A stretch of DNA of 64,000 nucleotides, from contig CANQAE010000001.1 in the NCBI GenBank assembly GCA_947589465.1, forward strand, positions 25,766-89,765, given 5' to 3'. The translations under genes were made by a program, and so were the position numbers. The notes under the pieces are model-generated. The model did not search any database and was not told where the DNA came from. It saw only the letters and a list, made by a program, of their open reading frames with translations. Positions 26,964-37,106 of this stretch are shown in pieces. This DNA is from an uncultured Clostridia bacterium (GTDB lineage: Bacteria > Bacillota > Clostridia > Christensenellales > Pumilibacteraceae). Numbering within the stretch: the stretch's first letter is position 1; each line of letters opens with the position of its first letter.

Positions 26964-27398
26964 ATGAGTTTAAGAATCAAAAAAGGCGATACGGTCATTC
27001 TTATGGTCGGCTTGGAAAAGGGTCAGACCGGTAAGGTTTTGGCGGTAGACCCCGCGACCAACCGTATCAAGGTCGAAAATCTCAATATGGTTTCCCGACA
27101 TCACAAGGGTCGCTCGGCGCAAGAGCAGAGCGGAATAATCAAGACGGAAGGTAGCATTGACATAAGCAATGTAATGCTCGTATGCCCCTCTTGCGGGAAG
27201 CCCACCCGTATAGGCGTTATGGAAGTTGACGGAAAGAATCACCGTCAGTGCAAAAAATGCGGTTTCGATATCGACTCCAAAAAGCCCGAAAAGAAGCAAG
27301 ACACCAAAAAGAAAAGCGCACGACAGGCAGACAAGACAAGCGCGACAAGCAGAGTAAAGCGCACGCGCAAGTCGAAAGCCGAAGATGGCGAGAATTAA
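26964..27398 (+). CDS. rplX: Ribosomal protein L24 with a long basic tail
   Basis: 144 aa. KOW domain at the start (IKKGDTVILMVGLEKGQTGKVL), assembly initiator for the large subunit. A CxxC...CxxC knuckle (CPSCGKPTR, CKKCGFDI) is present, probably zinc binding, as in several Firmicutes. Compared with the usual 100-110 aa it carries an extra 40-residue tail full of Lys, Ser and Thr from about residue 105. Confidence 0.95.
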   Translation: MSLRIKKGDTVILMVGLEKGQTGKVLAVDPATNRIKVENLNMVSRHHKGRSAQEQSGIIKTEGSIDISNVMLVCPSCGKPTRIGVMEVDGKNHRQCKKCGFDIDSKKPEKKQDTKKKSARQADKTSATSRVKRTRKSKAEDGEN

Positions 27399-27410
27399 CG
27401 GAGGGACGTT

Positions 27411-27965
27411 ATGGCTGAACTTAAACGAAACAGACTTAAAACAAGGTATATCGAGGAGATCGTACCGGCGCTTGTCAAGGAACGCGGATACAAAAACATT
27501 ATGGAAGTTCCCAAACTTGACAAGATAGTTCTCAATATGAGACTCGGCGATATAAAAGACAACAGCAAGAGCGTCCAGATGGCTATGAACGAACTCGAAG
27601 CGATCGCAGGACAAAAAGCAGTGCTCACGAAAGCCAAAAAGTCGGTTGCGAACTTCAAACTGCGCGAGGGACAGTCGATAGGCATAAAAGTCACGCTCAG
27701 AGGCGACAAGATGTACGAATTTTTCGACAAACTCGTTTCGGTGGCTTTTCCGCGAGTAAGAGATTTCCGCGGCATATCGGGCAAGTCGTTTGACGGCAGA
27801 GGAAACTATGCCGTGGGCGTAAAAGAGCAAATCATATTCCCCGAAGTTCCGTACGAACAGGTGGAAAAAGTTAGGGGCTTCGACGTTTGTGTGGTCACCA
27901 CCGCAAAGACGGACGAAGAAGCCAAGGCGCTTCTGACTAAACTCGGAATGCCGTTTAGGAATTAA
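27411..27965 (+). CDS. rplE: Ribosomal protein L5
   Basis: 184 aa 5S rRNA binder of the central protuberance. [31 protein letters not shown] and the [15 protein letters not shown] ending are conserved. Confidence 0.97.
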   Translation: MAELKRNRLKTRYIEEIVPALVKERGYKNIMEVPKLDKIVLNMRLGDIKDNSKSVQMAMNELEAIAGQKAVLTKAKKSVANFKLREGQSIGIKVTLRGDKMYEFFDKLVSVAFPRVRDFRGISGKSFDGRGNYAVGVKEQIIFPEVPYEQVEKVRGFDVCVVTTAKTDEEAKALLTKLGMPFRN

Positions 27966-27981
27966 GGGAAAGGAGAAGATT

Positions 27982-28167
27982 ATGGCAAAGAAAGCAATGA
28001 TAAATAAGCAACAAAAAGCGGCTAAATACTCTACGCGCGCATATACGCGTTGCAAAATATGCGGCAGACCGCATGCGGTTTTGCGTAAGTACGGTATTTG
28101 CAGAATTTGTTTCAGAGAATTGGCGTACAAGGGCGAAATTCCCGGCGTCAAGAAGTCGAGTTGGTAG
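27982..28167 (+). CDS. rpsN: Ribosomal protein S14, zinc-binding type
   Basis: 61 aa. Four cysteines in CKICGRP and CRICFRE form the zinc site of the short, zinc-dependent S14 form. The zinc-free long form is not in the window. Standard place between rplE and rpsH. Confidence 0.97.
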   Translation: MAKKAMINKQQKAAKYSTRAYTRCKICGRPHAVLRKYGICRICFRELAYKGEIPGVKKSSW

Positions 28168-28177
28168 GAGGTAAGTT

Positions 28178-28576
28178 ATGGTAATAAATGATCCAATAGC
28201 CGATTTGCTTACAAGAATAAGAAACGCTTTGACGGCAAAGCACGAAACCGTAACCGTCCCCAATTCCAAGATGAAGAAGGCGATCGCAGATATTCTCGTA
28301 AATGAAGGATATATTAAGAGCGCCGAAATCGTCGAAACAGACGGACACAAAAATATTTATATTACCTTAAAGTACGGCGCGAAAAACGAAAGGGTTATAA
28401 CCAACCTCAAAAGAATCAGCAAACCGGGATTGAGAGTATATTGCGGTTATGCGGATCTTCCGAAGGTACTCAACGGTTTGGGTATAGCGATTATATCCAC
28501 CTCGAAGGGCATTATGACCGACAAGCAGGCTCGTGCCGACAAGATAGGCGGCGAAGTTCTCGCCTATATCTGGTAG
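28178..28576 (+). CDS. rpsH: Ribosomal protein S8
   Basis: 132 aa. [16 protein letters not shown] start and [20 protein letters not shown] end are conserved. In E. coli S8 represses the spc operon; no evidence either way here. Confidence 0.97.
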   Translation: MVINDPIADLLTRIRNALTAKHETVTVPNSKMKKAIADILVNEGYIKSAEIVETDGHKNIYITLKYGAKNERVITNLKRISKPGLRVYCGYADLPKVLNGLGIAIISTSKGIMTDKQARADKIGGEVLAYIW

Positions 28577-28585
28577 GAGGTCGAT

Positions 28586-29125
28586 ATGTCAAGAATAGGT
28601 AGATTACCCGTAGCGATACCCGCAGGCGTCACCGTGGACTATAAGGATAACGTCGTTACCGTAAAAGGTCCCAAGGGTACGTTGAGCACGGTCATCGCAG
28701 ACAAAAACATAAATATCAGGATCGAAGGAGCCGAACTCCACGTCGAGAGAACGCGCGAGGATAAGAGCGTAAAGAGCAAGCACGGCTTGTACCGTCAACT
28801 TATCAACAATATGGTTGTCGGCGTCGTTACTCCGTTTTCGCGTTCGCTTACCGTAAACGGCGTAGGTTGGAAAGCAGGCGTCAGCGGCAACAAATTGACG
28901 CTCAATATAGGTTACAGCCACCCGGTGGACTTCATCATTCCCGAAGGCATAACAATCACTTGCCCGGATCAGAACACGATAGTTGTTTCGGGCGTATCCA
29001 AGGAACTTGTCGGTCAGACGGCTGCGACGATCAAGTCCAAGAGGCCTGTCGAACCGTATCATGCATACGGCATAAGGTACACGGACGAAGTCGTAGTTAT
29101 GAAAGAAGGCAAGAAAGGTAAATAA
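28586..29125 (+). CDS. rplF: Ribosomal protein L6
   Basis: 179 aa, two-domain protein at the factor-binding site. SRIGRLPVAIPAGVTV start, GVGWKAGVSGNKLTL and KRPVEPYHAYGIRYTDE are characteristic. Confidence 0.97.
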   Translation: MSRIGRLPVAIPAGVTVDYKDNVVTVKGPKGTLSTVIADKNINIRIEGAELHVERTREDKSVKSKHGLYRQLINNMVVGVVTPFSRSLTVNGVGWKAGVSGNKLTLNIGYSHPVDFIIPEGITITCPDQNTIVVSGVSKELVGQTAATIKSKRPVEPYHAYGIRYTDEVVVMKEGKKGK

Positions 29126-29137
29126 CAGGAGAGCATT

Positions 29138-29500
29138 ATGATAAACAAGATTAACAAAAACGGTGTAAGAACCGGAAGACATCTTAGAATTAGGGCGAAA
29201 ATCAAAGGTACCGCCGAAATGCCTCGCCTTTGCGTTTACCGCAGTACTTCGCATATTTACGCACAGGTCATCGACGACGTCAAGGGAGTTACGATAACTT
29301 CGGGTTCCACGATAGCGAAGGGGATCGATGTAAAGAATATGACCAAGACCGAAGCCGCAAAGGCAGTCGGCGAGTTTGTAGCAAAGCGTGCCATCGAAGC
29401 AGGCGTAAAGAAGGTCGTTTTCGACAGAGGCGGCTATCTGTACACAGGCAGAGTAAAGGCACTTGCGGACGGCGCGAGAGAAGCCGGGCTTGAATTTTAG
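29138..29500 (+). CDS. rplR: Ribosomal protein L18
   Basis: 120 aa 5S rRNA binder. [30 protein letters not shown] and [25 protein letters not shown] are conserved. Confidence 0.97.
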   Translation: MINKINKNGVRTGRHLRIRAKIKGTAEMPRLCVYRSTSHIYAQVIDDVKGVTITSGSTIAKGIDVKNMTKTEAAKAVGEFVAKRAIEAGVKKVVFDRGGYLYTGRVKALADGAREAGLEF

Positions 29501-29511
29501 GAGGACTAATA

Positions 29512-30024
29512 ATGGCAAAGAGAGAACAGGAAGTCGTTAAACAGGACGATGGAATTACAAGCAGGCTTGTAGGCGTCAATCGTATAACTAAGGTCGTAAA
29601 AGGCGGACGCAATATGCGTTTTGCGGCTCTCGTGGTAGTCGGCGACGGCAACGGCAGCGTTGGAATAGGCACAGGAAAGGCAGCCGAAGTTCCCGAAGCG
29701 ATCAAGAAAGCCGAGCAGATAGCCCGCCGCAATATGATAAAGATCGCAATAGGCGAAAGCACGATACCCCATGAAACGACGGGAAGATTCGGCAAGAGCG
29801 TCGTTATGCTCATGCCCGCTCCCGAAGGTCGAGGCGTTATCGCAGGCAGCAGCGTGAGAGCGGTCGTAGAACTTGCGGGCATCAAGAATATTACCACCAA
29901 GAGTTACGGTTCGCGTAATCCCATCAATACGGTAAAGGCAACTTTCGAGGGACTCAAATCGTTGCGCTCTCCCGAAAAGATTGCTTCTCTCCGCGGCAAG
30001 ACCGTGGACGAGATCCTCGGTTAA
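29512..30024 (+). CDS. rpsE: Ribosomal protein S5
   Basis: 170 aa. Double-stranded RNA-binding-like N-domain ([24 protein letters not shown]) and the [15 protein letters not shown] segment are present. Takes part in decoding fidelity. Confidence 0.97.
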   Translation: MAKREQEVVKQDDGITSRLVGVNRITKVVKGGRNMRFAALVVVGDGNGSVGIGTGKAAEVPEAIKKAEQIARRNMIKIAIGESTIPHETTGRFGKSVVMLMPAPEGRGVIAGSSVRAVVELAGIKNITTKSYGSRNPINTVKATFEGLKSLRSPEKIASLRGKTVDEILG

Positions 30025-30035
30025 GGCGGTGCGAT

Positions 30036-30218
30036 ATGGCAAAACAACTTAAAATTACTTTAATAAAGAGTACCAACGGTTGTCTTGAAAAGCAAAAAAG
30101 GACGGTAGAGGCGCTCGGCCTCGGCAAGATCCGTTCCTCGGTGGTTAGAGAGGACAACGAAGCCGTTCGCGGTATGATATACGTTGTAAAACATCTTGTA
30201 AAGGTGGAGGAAATTTAA
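30036..30218 (+). CDS. rpmD: Ribosomal protein L30
   Basis: 60 aa. [24 protein letters not shown] with the [13 protein letters not shown] end. Standard neighbour of rpsE and rplO. Confidence 0.95.
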   Translation: MAKQLKITLIKSTNGCLEKQKRTVEALGLGKIRSSVVREDNEAVRGMIYVVKHLVKVEEI

Positions 30219-30219
30219 A

Positions 30220-30666
30220 ATGAAAATGCACACTTTATCTCCTGCACCCGGCGCGCGCACCGCTCCCAAAAGAGTTGGACGCGGAATCGGTTCGGGGCTT
30301 GGAAAAACCTCTACAAAGGGTCACAAAGGACAGTGGGCACGTAGCGGCGGCGGCGTTCGCGTAGGATTCGAAGGCGGACAAATGCCTCTTGCGCGCAGAT
30401 TGCCGAAGCGCGGCTTTGACAACGCCTGGAAGAAGGTTTATTCGGTCATTAATTTGGACGTCATCGAAGATAATTTCAATGACGGCGACGAAGTAACCGT
30501 CGAGATCCTCAAAGAGAAAGGACTTATCAAGAAAATCGAGCAGTACGGACTTAAAGTTTTAGGTAACGGAACGCTCACCAAGAAAGTTACCGTCAAGGCT
30601 TGCAAGTTTACAGAGTCGGCAAAGAAAAAGATCGAAGAAATCGGTGGCAAAGCAGAGGTGTTGTAA
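30220..30666 (+). CDS. rplO: Ribosomal protein L15
   Basis: 148 aa late-assembly protein. [31 protein letters not shown] and [18 protein letters not shown] are characteristic. Its stop shares one base with the secY start. A start at 30226 is equally possible. Confidence 0.96.
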   Translation: MKMHTLSPAPGARTAPKRVGRGIGSGLGKTSTKGHKGQWARSGGGVRVGFEGGQMPLARRLPKRGFDNAWKKVYSVINLDVIEDNFNDGDEVTVEILKEKGLIKKIEQYGLKVLGNGTLTKKVTVKACKFTESAKKKIEEIGGKAEVL

Positions 30667-32015
30667 TGTTCAAAACCCTCGTCAATGCATTCAAAAACAA
30701 AGAAATAAGAACCAAAATACTTATTACGATCGGTCTTTTGTTCCTTTACAGATTGGGTTGCTGGATACCCATTCCGGGAATAGGTACAGGTTCGCTCGTC
30801 AGCGCAGACGATACTTTGCTCGGTCTGTTGTCGCAGATCGGCGGTAACGCGCTCAACAACGGCGCACTGCTCGCTCTCGGAATCACACCGTACATCAACG
30901 CGTCGATTATCGTTCAGTTGTTGACGGTAGCCATTCCCGCGCTCGAACGCTGGTCGCGTCAGGGCGAGGACGGTAGAAAGAAGATCTCGATAGTCACAAA
31001 GGTCGTCACACTTTTGCTTGCCATAGCACAGGCGACGGGTATTGCAATAAGTTGGGTACAGACAGACAACGGACTTGCCTCCAATATTTTCGGTAGCGGT
31101 GACACGACTCTCGTAGCGATATTCGTAGCGGGAATGTTGGTAGCCGGTTCGATGTTTACTATGTGGCTGGGTGACAGAATCACAGAGATCGGCGTAGGAA
31201 ACGGCATAAGCCTCATAATCTTCGTCGGTATTATTTCGACGGCAGGTCTTGCGATCGTGAACTCCATTTCGCAGATAGCGCAAGGCAACACCGCCGGCGG
31301 TACCGAGGGAACGCAGGCTCTTATAGGACTTATCGTATTCCTCGTACTTGTGGTACTCATATTCATGTTTATCGTATTCATCGACATGTCCGAAAGAAAG
31401 ATCGTCGTCAATTACGCAAAACAGGTCAAGGGTCGCAAACAGTACGGCGGACAGTCGAGCAACATACCCATTAAGATCAACGCAAACGGCGTATTGCCCA
31501 TCATCTTCGCGACGGCGCTTTTGACCTTCCCGCAGATGATCGCGAGAATGTTCGCAAGTCAAGCGGATCTGGCGAATCCGAACACCTTTTACGGTTGGTG
31601 GAATCGCTACCTCGGCACGGGCAGTATAGCGTACTTCGTCTTGCTCGGTTTGCTCATTATGGCGTTCAGTTTCTTCTATACGACCATACAGTTCAAGCCC
31701 GACGAAATAGCGCGTAATCTTCAACAGTACGGCGGCTCGATACCGGGAATACGACCTGGCAAATTCACGGCGGAATATCTCAACAAAGTGTCAAAGCGAC
31801 TTACGTTCTTCGGCGCATTGTTCCTTATGATAATAGCGATCGTTCCGTCCGTAATTTTCCAAGCACTCGGCAATGCGGGTGTAATAACCAATATGAACCT
31901 TATCAACGCATTTACCGCGACGGGACTTTTGATAGTCGTTTCGGTAGCGTTGGAACTCAATAAGCAACTCGAAGGCTTGCTTATGATGAAAAGGACAAGA
32001 GGATTCCTTAAATAA
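30666..32015 (+). CDS. secY: Protein translocase subunit SecY
   Basis: 449 aa pore subunit of the Sec translocon with ten predicted membrane helices. The N-terminal RTKILITIGLLFLYRLGCWIPIPG, the plug/TM2 region with ALGITPYINASIIVQLLTV and the cytoplasmic loop DEIARNLQQYGGSIPGIRPG are typical. The start is ATG 30666, overlapping rplO by one base; an upstream in-frame reading lies inside rplO. It exports, among others, the lipoproteins encoded elsewhere in this window. Confidence 0.97.
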   Translation: MFKTLVNAFKNKEIRTKILITIGLLFLYRLGCWIPIPGIGTGSLVSADDTLLGLLSQIGGNALNNGALLALGITPYINASIIVQLLTVAIPALERWSRQGEDGRKKISIVTKVVTLLLAIAQATGIAISWVQTDNGLASNIFGSGDTTLVAIFVAGMLVAGSMFTMWLGDRITEIGVGNGISLIIFVGIISTAGLAIVNSISQIAQGNTAGGTEGTQALIGLIVFLVLVVLIFMFIVFIDMSERKIVVNYAKQVKGRKQYGGQSSNIPIKINANGVLPIIFATALLTFPQMIARMFASQADLANPNTFYGWWNRYLGTGSIAYFVLLGLLIMAFSFFYTTIQFKPDEIARNLQQYGGSIPGIRPGKFTAEYLNKVSKRLTFFGALFLMIIAIVPSVIFQALGNAGVITNMNLINAFTATGLLIVVSVALELNKQLEGLLMMKRTRGFLK

Positions 32016-32032
32016 GATAAGGAGTATTCATC

Positions 32033-32656
32033 GTGAAGGTAGTTTTATTCGGTCCTCCCGGAGCGGGAAAGGGCACCCAAGCGTGCGAAATATCCGCGTA
32101 TTACGGTCTTACTCATATCTCGACGGGAGATTTGATACGTAAAAACATCAGAGAAAAAACACCGATAGGGCTGGTCGCGCTCGATTACATTGAGCGCGGC
32201 AAACTTGCCCCGGACGAGGTCGTAATGCAACTTCTGGGCAGGGAGATCGCGGGACTCGACGGATATCTTCTCGACGGATTCCCCCGAACTCTCGCTCAGG
32301 CGAAGATGCTCGACGAGATCACCGATATAGACGTCGTGATCAATTTGCAACTTGACGACGAACTCGTCGTAAGCAGAATAGTGAACAGAATGGTTTGTCC
32401 CGTTTGCGGCAGAAGTTACAACAAATTGTTACATTCGACGACGGTCTGCGATTGCGGCGCGACGCTTACGATGCGCACCGACGACACGCCCGAAATAGTC
32501 GAGGAGCGACTCAAAGTTTATCGCGAACAGACGTTGCCCATTCTCGATCATTACGGAGCGGTCGGCAAGGTGAAGGATATCGACGGAAACGGAAGCGTAG
32601 GCGAAGTTTTCGAGAAGATAAAAAAGGCGCTTTATGATTACGATAAAAAACGATGA
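32033..32656 (+). CDS. adk: Adenylate kinase
   Basis: 207 aa, interconverts ATP, ADP and AMP. P-loop GPPGAGKGTQ (residues 7-16), STGDLIR, LDGFPRT and LLDGFPRTLAQA are present. Starts with GTG (32033) behind AAGGAG. The LID carries Cys residues (CPVCGRSYN and VCDCGA), implying a zinc site, but the second half reads C-D-C instead of the usual C-x-x-C/D and the LID is several residues shorter than usual. Overlaps map by 23 bases. Confidence 0.96.
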   Translation: MKVVLFGPPGAGKGTQACEISAYYGLTHISTGDLIRKNIREKTPIGLVALDYIERGKLAPDEVVMQLLGREIAGLDGYLLDGFPRTLAQAKMLDEITDIDVVINLQLDDELVVSRIVNRMVCPVCGRSYNKLLHSTTVCDCGATLTMRTDDTPEIVEERLKVYREQTLPILDHYGAVGKVKDIDGNGSVGEVFEKIKKALYDYDKKR

Positions 32657-33377
32657 AGAAATAGCCCTCATGCGAATTTCGGGGCAGATAGTGGGCGAGG
32701 CGTTGAAAGAGGCGGAACGGTTCGTAAGACCCGGCATCACGACGCTTGAACTCAATGCCGTTGTGGAAGAAGTAATACGTTCGCACGACGCAATACCGTC
32801 GTTTAAGAACTATCACGGCTTCCCCGCTGCAACGTGCATATCGGTCGACGATGTGGTGGTACACGGGTTTCCGTCCATAAAGGTGCTCAAAGAGGGAGAA
32901 ATAGTCAGCGTCGATGTGGGAGCGTGCAAAAACGGATTTCACGGCGACGCGGCACGAACTTTCGCGGTAGGCGAGGTGTCCGCCGCAAAGAAGAAACTAA
33001 TAGAAGTTACGCAACAATCGTTTTTCGAAGGACTTAAATTCGTAAAAGAGGGCGGTAGGCTCGGCGACGTATCGCACGCCATACAAAGTTACGTTCAACG
33101 TTACGGATACGGAGTCGTTCGCGAAATGGTGGGTCACGGCATCGGGCGTAAACTTCACGAAGATCCGAGCGTGCCGAATTACGGTTCGGCAGGGACGGGA
33201 TTCGTGTTGAAAAGAGGATACGCTCTTGCGATCGAACCGATGATCACTCTCGGCGACTATCACGTAAAGATCGATGCCGACGGGTGGACGTGCAGGACTT
33301 GCGACGGCAGTCCCAGCGCACATTACGAGAATACGGTCGTAATTACCGAAAACGGTGTCGAAATTTTGACTTTGTAA
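32634..33377 (+). CDS. map: Methionine aminopeptidase, type I
   Basis: 247 aa. Removes the initiator methionine from new proteins. Metal ligands can be placed in DVGACKNGFHGDAARTF (two Asp), VGHGIGRKLHEDPSVPNYG (His), LAIEPMI (Glu) and HYENTVVIT (Glu). Start ATG 32634 overlaps the end of adk, so translation is coupled. Confidence 0.96.
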   Translation: MITIKNDEEIALMRISGQIVGEALKEAERFVRPGITTLELNAVVEEVIRSHDAIPSFKNYHGFPAATCISVDDVVVHGFPSIKVLKEGEIVSVDVGACKNGFHGDAARTFAVGEVSAAKKKLIEVTQQSFFEGLKFVKEGGRLGDVSHAIQSYVQRYGYGVVREMVGHGIGRKLHEDPSVPNYGSAGTGFVLKRGYALAIEPMITLGDYHVKIDADGWTCRTCDGSPSAHYENTVVITENGVEILTL

Positions 33378-33398
33378 AAAATAGGAACCGAAATTCGA

Positions 33399-33427
33399 TT
33401 TACAAGAGTTGAAATTTGTGGTATAAT
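33399..33427 (+). promoter_or_regulatory. Internal promoter ahead of the KOW-domain gene
   Basis: TTTACA at 33399-33404, 17-base spacer, perfect TATAAT at 33422-33427. The next gene's ATG is at 33434, exactly where transcription should begin. Confidence 0.65.
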
Positions 33428-33433
33428 AGCAAA

Positions 33434-33700
33434 ATGGGTAAATTGAGCGATGTTAAATTATGTGTCGGCGATATGGCTGTGAGCCTCGCGGGACACGACG
33501 GCGGAAGGCTGTATGTGGTCGTTGCCGAACTCAACGAAGATTTCGTGCTTGTGGCGGACGGCAAATACCGACATACCGACAACCCCAAACAAAAGAGGCG
33601 CAAACATCTTAAATTCGTTTGCAAGACAGATGCGATCGACGATTTGACAATCGCCGCGCAAATAAGATCCGCGGAGGAAAACAATGCCAAGAGAAGATAA
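33434..33700 (+). CDS. KOW-domain RNA-binding protein (L14e-like)
   Basis: 88 aa. The KOW-type segment [26 protein letters not shown] pattern (residues 7-28) is followed by [13 protein letters not shown], basic and likely RNA binding. Such a small protein commonly sits between map and infA in Firmicutes; its role is unknown. ATG 33434 has no ribosome binding site and lies 6 bases after a perfect -10 box, so the mRNA from that promoter would be leaderless. It overlaps infA by 17 bases. Confidence 0.8.
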   Translation: MGKLSDVKLCVGDMAVSLAGHDGGRLYVVVAELNEDFVLVADGKYRHTDNPKQKRRKHLKFVCKTDAIDDLTIAAQIRSAEENNAKRR

Positions 33701-33905
33701 TATCGAAGCCGAAGGCACAGTGGTCGAGTGCTTGCGCAACGCGACGTTCAAAGTCAAATTAAGCAACGGGCATATAGTCACTTGCACCATTTCGGGCAAA
33801 ATTCGTATGCATTATATCAAGATTCTCGAAGGCGATACCGTCAAGATAGAAATGTCTCCCTACGATATTACAAAGGGAAGAATCACTTATAGAAACAAAA
33901 ACTGA
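33684..33905 (+). CDS. infA: Translation initiation factor IF-1
   Basis: 73 aa OB-fold protein of the ribosomal A-site. [37 protein letters not shown] and [13 protein letters not shown] are the family signature. Ribosome binding site GGAGG lies inside the preceding gene. Confidence 0.97.
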   Translation: MPREDNIEAEGTVVECLRNATFKVKLSNGHIVTCTISGKIRMHYIKILEGDTVKIEMSPYDITKGRITYRNKN

Positions 33906-33922
33906 TAAAATAGGAGATTATT

Positions 33923-34039
33923 ATGAAAGTAAGGACTTCTGTAAAACCGATGTGCGACAAATGCAAGGTCATCAAAAGACACGGCAAGGTTATGGTAATT
34001 TGTTCCAAATACCCCAACCACAAACAAAGACAAGGTTAG
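33923..34039 (+). CDS. rpmJ: Ribosomal protein L36
   Basis: 38 aa zinc-ribbon protein. [17 protein letters not shown] at the start, then [16 protein letters not shown]; the three Cys and one His form the zinc site. One residue longer than the common 37-aa form. Standard place between infA and rpsM. Confidence 0.95.
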   Translation: MKVRTSVKPMCDKCKVIKRHGKVMVICSKYPNHKQRQG

Positions 34040-34143
34040 TAAAAAGACTATTCTCGCCTCGTTTCCGCGCGCATCATTCCAGGCGTGCGTAAAGGCGGCG
34101 TTTTGCTTATATATTACACTTAATTTTTAAAAGGAGAAAAATC

Positions 34144-34518
34144 GTGGCAAGAATTGCTGGTATTGATTTGCCAAGAGAAAAGCGCGTCGAAATAGGACTT
34201 ACCTATATTTTCGGCATAGGCAGACCTCTTGCAAACAAGATTTTGAAAGAAACCGGAGTTGATCCGGACATAAGAGTAAAAGATCTTACCGAAGAACAGG
34301 TCAATACTCTCAGAAATTATATCGAACACAACGTTAAGGTCGAAGGCGATCTCCATCGCGAAACCGCCCTTAATATCAAGAGGCTTATGGAAATAGGCTG
34401 TTACAGGGGCGTGCGTCACCGAAAAGGTTTGCCCGTAAGAGGTCAGAGCACCAAACAAAACGCAAGGACCCGCAAGGGACCGAAGCGTACGGTCGGCAGA
34501 TCCAAGAAGGATAAGTAG
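34144..34518 (+). CDS. rpsM: Ribosomal protein S13
   Basis: 124 aa. Starts with GTG at 34144 behind [28 protein letters not shown] and the tail [20 protein letters not shown] are conserved. Contacts the P-site tRNA. The 100 bases before it hold no gene. Confidence 0.97.
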   Translation: MARIAGIDLPREKRVEIGLTYIFGIGRPLANKILKETGVDPDIRVKDLTEEQVNTLRNYIEHNVKVEGDLHRETALNIKRLMEIGCYRGVRHRKGLPVRGQSTKQNARTRKGPKRTVGRSKKDK

Positions 34519-34529
34519 GAGGCACCAAA

Positions 34530-34919
34530 ATGGCAGTAAAGAAAACCACAACCAGAAAAAAGATCACAAAGAATATAGACAAGGGTCAGGTTCATATCCA
34601 ATCCTCGTTCAACAATACGCTTATTACGATCACGGACGATCAAGGCAATGCCATAACTCAATGCAGCGCAGGCGCTTTGGGCTTCAAAGGCTCGCGTAAG
34701 TCCACTCCGTTTGCGGCTCAACAGGCTTGCGAAAAGGCAGCCCTTACCGCAAAGGAACACGGACTCAAAAGCGTTGACGTGTTTGTAAAAGGTCCGGGTT
34801 CGGGACGTGAATCGTCCATTCGCGCGTTGGAAGTAGCGGGACTTACGGTTACGTCTATCACCGACGTATCGCCCATACCGCACAACGGATGCAGAGCGCC
34901 CAAGCGCCGCAGAGTATAA
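34530..34919 (+). CDS. rpsK: Ribosomal protein S11
   Basis: 129 aa of the platform. [34 protein letters not shown] and the C-terminal [15 protein letters not shown] are near-invariant. Confidence 0.98.
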   Translation: MAVKKTTTRKKITKNIDKGQVHIQSSFNNTLITITDDQGNAITQCSAGALGFKGSRKSTPFAAQQACEKAALTAKEHGLKSVDVFVKGPGSGRESSIRALEVAGLTVTSITDVSPIPHNGCRAPKRRRV

Positions 34920-34932
34920 GGAGGAGTAGATT

Positions 34933-35553
34933 ATGGCTAAGATCACATGTGCAGATTGCAAAAAATGCAGACGAGAAGGACAAAAACTCTTTTTGAAAGG
35001 AGAACGTTGCACCTCCAAAAAATGCGCTATGGAACGCAGACCGGTTGCGCCCGGACAGCACGGAGCGGCAAGGAAAAAGAATTCCGAGTATGCCGTGCAA
35101 CTTCGTGAGAAGCAAAAGGCAAAGCGCGCATACGGGTTGCTCGAAAAGCAGTTCCGTTCGTACTACGACCGCGCTACGCGCATCAAGGGCGTTACGGGCG
35201 AAAATATGCTTATGTTGCTCGAATGTCGTCTTGACAATGTGATTTATCGTATGGGTATAGGATCGAGCCGCGCTCAATCGCGTCAGATCGTAAACCACGG
35301 ACATATCACGGTAAACGGCAGAACGGTCAATATTCCGAGTTTCATAGTTAAGGCAGGCGACGAAATTGCAATAAAGGAGAACAAGCAGGACAACGCGATG
35401 TTCAAGGAGTTGCGCGGCGCAAAGATCGTTATGCCCAAGTGGCTCGAATTCAATACCGAAACGTTCGTGGGCAAAATAATCGAATTGCCGAAGCGCGAAG
35501 ATATAGATCTTAACATCAACGAGCAGCTTATTGTAGAGTTGTATTCCAAATAA
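34933..35553 (+). CDS. rpsD: Ribosomal protein S4
   Basis: 206 aa primary 16S rRNA binder. Cysteines near the start ([11 protein letters not shown] and CTSKKC) suggest the zinc form; the S4 RNA-binding domain is [21 protein letters not shown]. Represses the alpha operon in other bacteria. Confidence 0.97.
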   Translation: MAKITCADCKKCRREGQKLFLKGERCTSKKCAMERRPVAPGQHGAARKKNSEYAVQLREKQKAKRAYGLLEKQFRSYYDRATRIKGVTGENMLMLLECRLDNVIYRMGIGSSRAQSRQIVNHGHITVNGRTVNIPSFIVKAGDEIAIKENKQDNAMFKELRGAKIVMPKWLEFNTETFVGKIIELPKREDIDLNINEQLIVELYSK

Positions 35554-35590
35554 TTGGAAAAAATCCACCTAATAAGGAGAAGATTCATAA

Positions 35591-36544
35591 ATGATGGAAA
35601 TCGAAAAACCGGAAATCACATTAGAGGAAAGCGCAGATTTCAGATACGGGAAGTTTGTCGTAGAGCCTTTGGAACGTGGTTACGGTATAACTTTGGGTAA
35701 TGCTCTAAGACGCGTGCTTTTGTCGGCTTTGCCGGGTACAGCCGTTGTGGGCATTTTGATAGACGGTGTAAGTCACGAATTCAGCACAATTAAGGGCGTA
35801 AAGGAAGACGTTGCGGACATTATTCTCAATATCAAGCAACTCAATCTCAAAGCCAATTACGGCGACCGTGACATCAAAAAGAGTTTGCGAATAGAGAAAA
35901 GCGAGCCGGGGATAGTTACCGCCGCCGATATCGAGCAAGATCCCGAAATAGAGATTCTCAATCCCGATCTGTATATTTGCACTCTCGACGAGGGCGCCAA
36001 ACTCAATATGGAACTTTTTGTCGGGCAGGGACGCGGATATGTGGTTGCCGAAAACAACAAGGACGCTTCGCAACCGATAGGTTATATAGCGATAGATTCC
36101 ATATTCACGCCCGTGAAAGCGGCAAGTTATTCGGTCACCACCACTCGTGTCGGGCAAAGCATCGACTACGATAAACTTACCATCGAGGTCAAGACGGACG
36201 GCTCTTTGTCGGCACGCGACGTACTTTCGCTCGCCGCAAAGGCGATCGAAGACCATATCAGGATCTTCGTTTCGCTCAGCGACACGATTTCCAAGATGGG
36301 AATTCTTATAGAATCTCAAAACAGTCCCAAAACGCAAATTCTCGAAATGAACATAGAAGATATGGATTTGTCGGTTCGAAGTTACAACTGCTTGAAACGC
36401 GCCAACATTCATACGGTAGAGGATTTGACCAAAAAGACGGAAGACGATATGCTCAAAGTCCGCAATCTCGGTCGCAAATCGCTTGACGAAGTTATCGGCA
36501 AGTTGCGCGCTTACGGCTTGGGACTCAAAAGCAACGAAGATTAA
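35591..36544 (+). CDS. rpoA: RNA polymerase alpha subunit
   Basis: 317 aa. N-terminal dimerisation domain ([32 protein letters not shown] pattern) and C-terminal domain with [19 protein letters not shown] and [12 protein letters not shown], which contacts UP elements and activators. Two ATGs in tandem (35591, 35594). Full length, between rpsD and rplQ. Confidence 0.97.
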   Translation: MMEIEKPEITLEESADFRYGKFVVEPLERGYGITLGNALRRVLLSALPGTAVVGILIDGVSHEFSTIKGVKEDVADIILNIKQLNLKANYGDRDIKKSLRIEKSEPGIVTAADIEQDPEIEILNPDLYICTLDEGAKLNMELFVGQGRGYVVAENNKDASQPIGYIAIDSIFTPVKAASYSVTTTRVGQSIDYDKLTIEVKTDGSLSARDVLSLAAKAIEDHIRIFVSLSDTISKMGILIESQNSPKTQILEMNIEDMDLSVRSYNCLKRANIHTVEDLTKKTEDDMLKVRNLGRKSLDEVIGKLRAYGLGLKSNED

Positions 36545-36555
36545 GGAGAACAACA

Positions 36556-37065
36556 ATGGAACAAAGAAAATTAGGTAGACCTACCGACCAAAGAATGGCA
36601 CTTTTAAGAAATCAAACGACCACTCTTTTGTGGTACGGTCGCATAGAAACAACTTACGAGAGGGCGAAGGAAGTGGCTCGTATGGCAGAGAAACTTTTGA
36701 CCAAAGCCATTCGCACCTACCTCGACACGCAAAAGAAAGTCGTTGAACGCAAAGAGAACGGCAAAGACGTTAAGGTCGAACTCGTAAACGACGGTCCGCA
36801 AAAGTTGGCTGCGCGTCGTGCGATAATGCGCGTTTTGTACGACATTCCCGAAATGCGTCAGGAAAAAGAAAGCAAGCAATCGTACAGGGAAAGAACGCAC
36901 AATATCAAGCACCCGTTAGTAGAGAAGATCTTCAACGAGTATGCGCCCAAGTACGATAAACGCGCCAAGGACAACAATAACAACTATGGCGGATACACAA
37001 AGATCAGCAAAATCGGGTTCCGTCGCGGCGATGGCGCGGAAATGGCGATCATTGAGTTGGTTTAA
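36556..37065 (+). CDS. rplQ: Ribosomal protein L17 with insertion
   Basis: 169 aa against about 115-125 for most bacteria. The conserved [19 protein letters not shown] start and [25 protein letters not shown] end are intact; the extra length is a central charged stretch (around residues 55-135), a known feature of clostridial L17. Last gene of the operon; a terminator follows after 9 bases. Confidence 0.95.
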   Translation: MEQRKLGRPTDQRMALLRNQTTTLLWYGRIETTYERAKEVARMAEKLLTKAIRTYLDTQKKVVERKENGKDVKVELVNDGPQKLAARRAIMRVLYDIPEMRQEKESKQSYRERTHNIKHPLVEKIFNEYAPKYDKRAKDNNNNYGGYTKISKIGFRRGDGAEMAIIELV

Positions 37066-37074
37066 TATCAGCAA

Positions 37075-37099
37075 GCGTCCCTACGATGGGACGCTTTTT
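37075..37099 (+). terminator. Terminator of the S10-spc-alpha operon
   Basis: GCGTCCC (37075-37081) pairs with GGGACGC (37088-37094), loop TACGAT, followed by TTTTTG. Perfect 7-bp GC-rich stem. Confidence 0.88.
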
Positions 37100-37106
37100 G
37101 TATACT

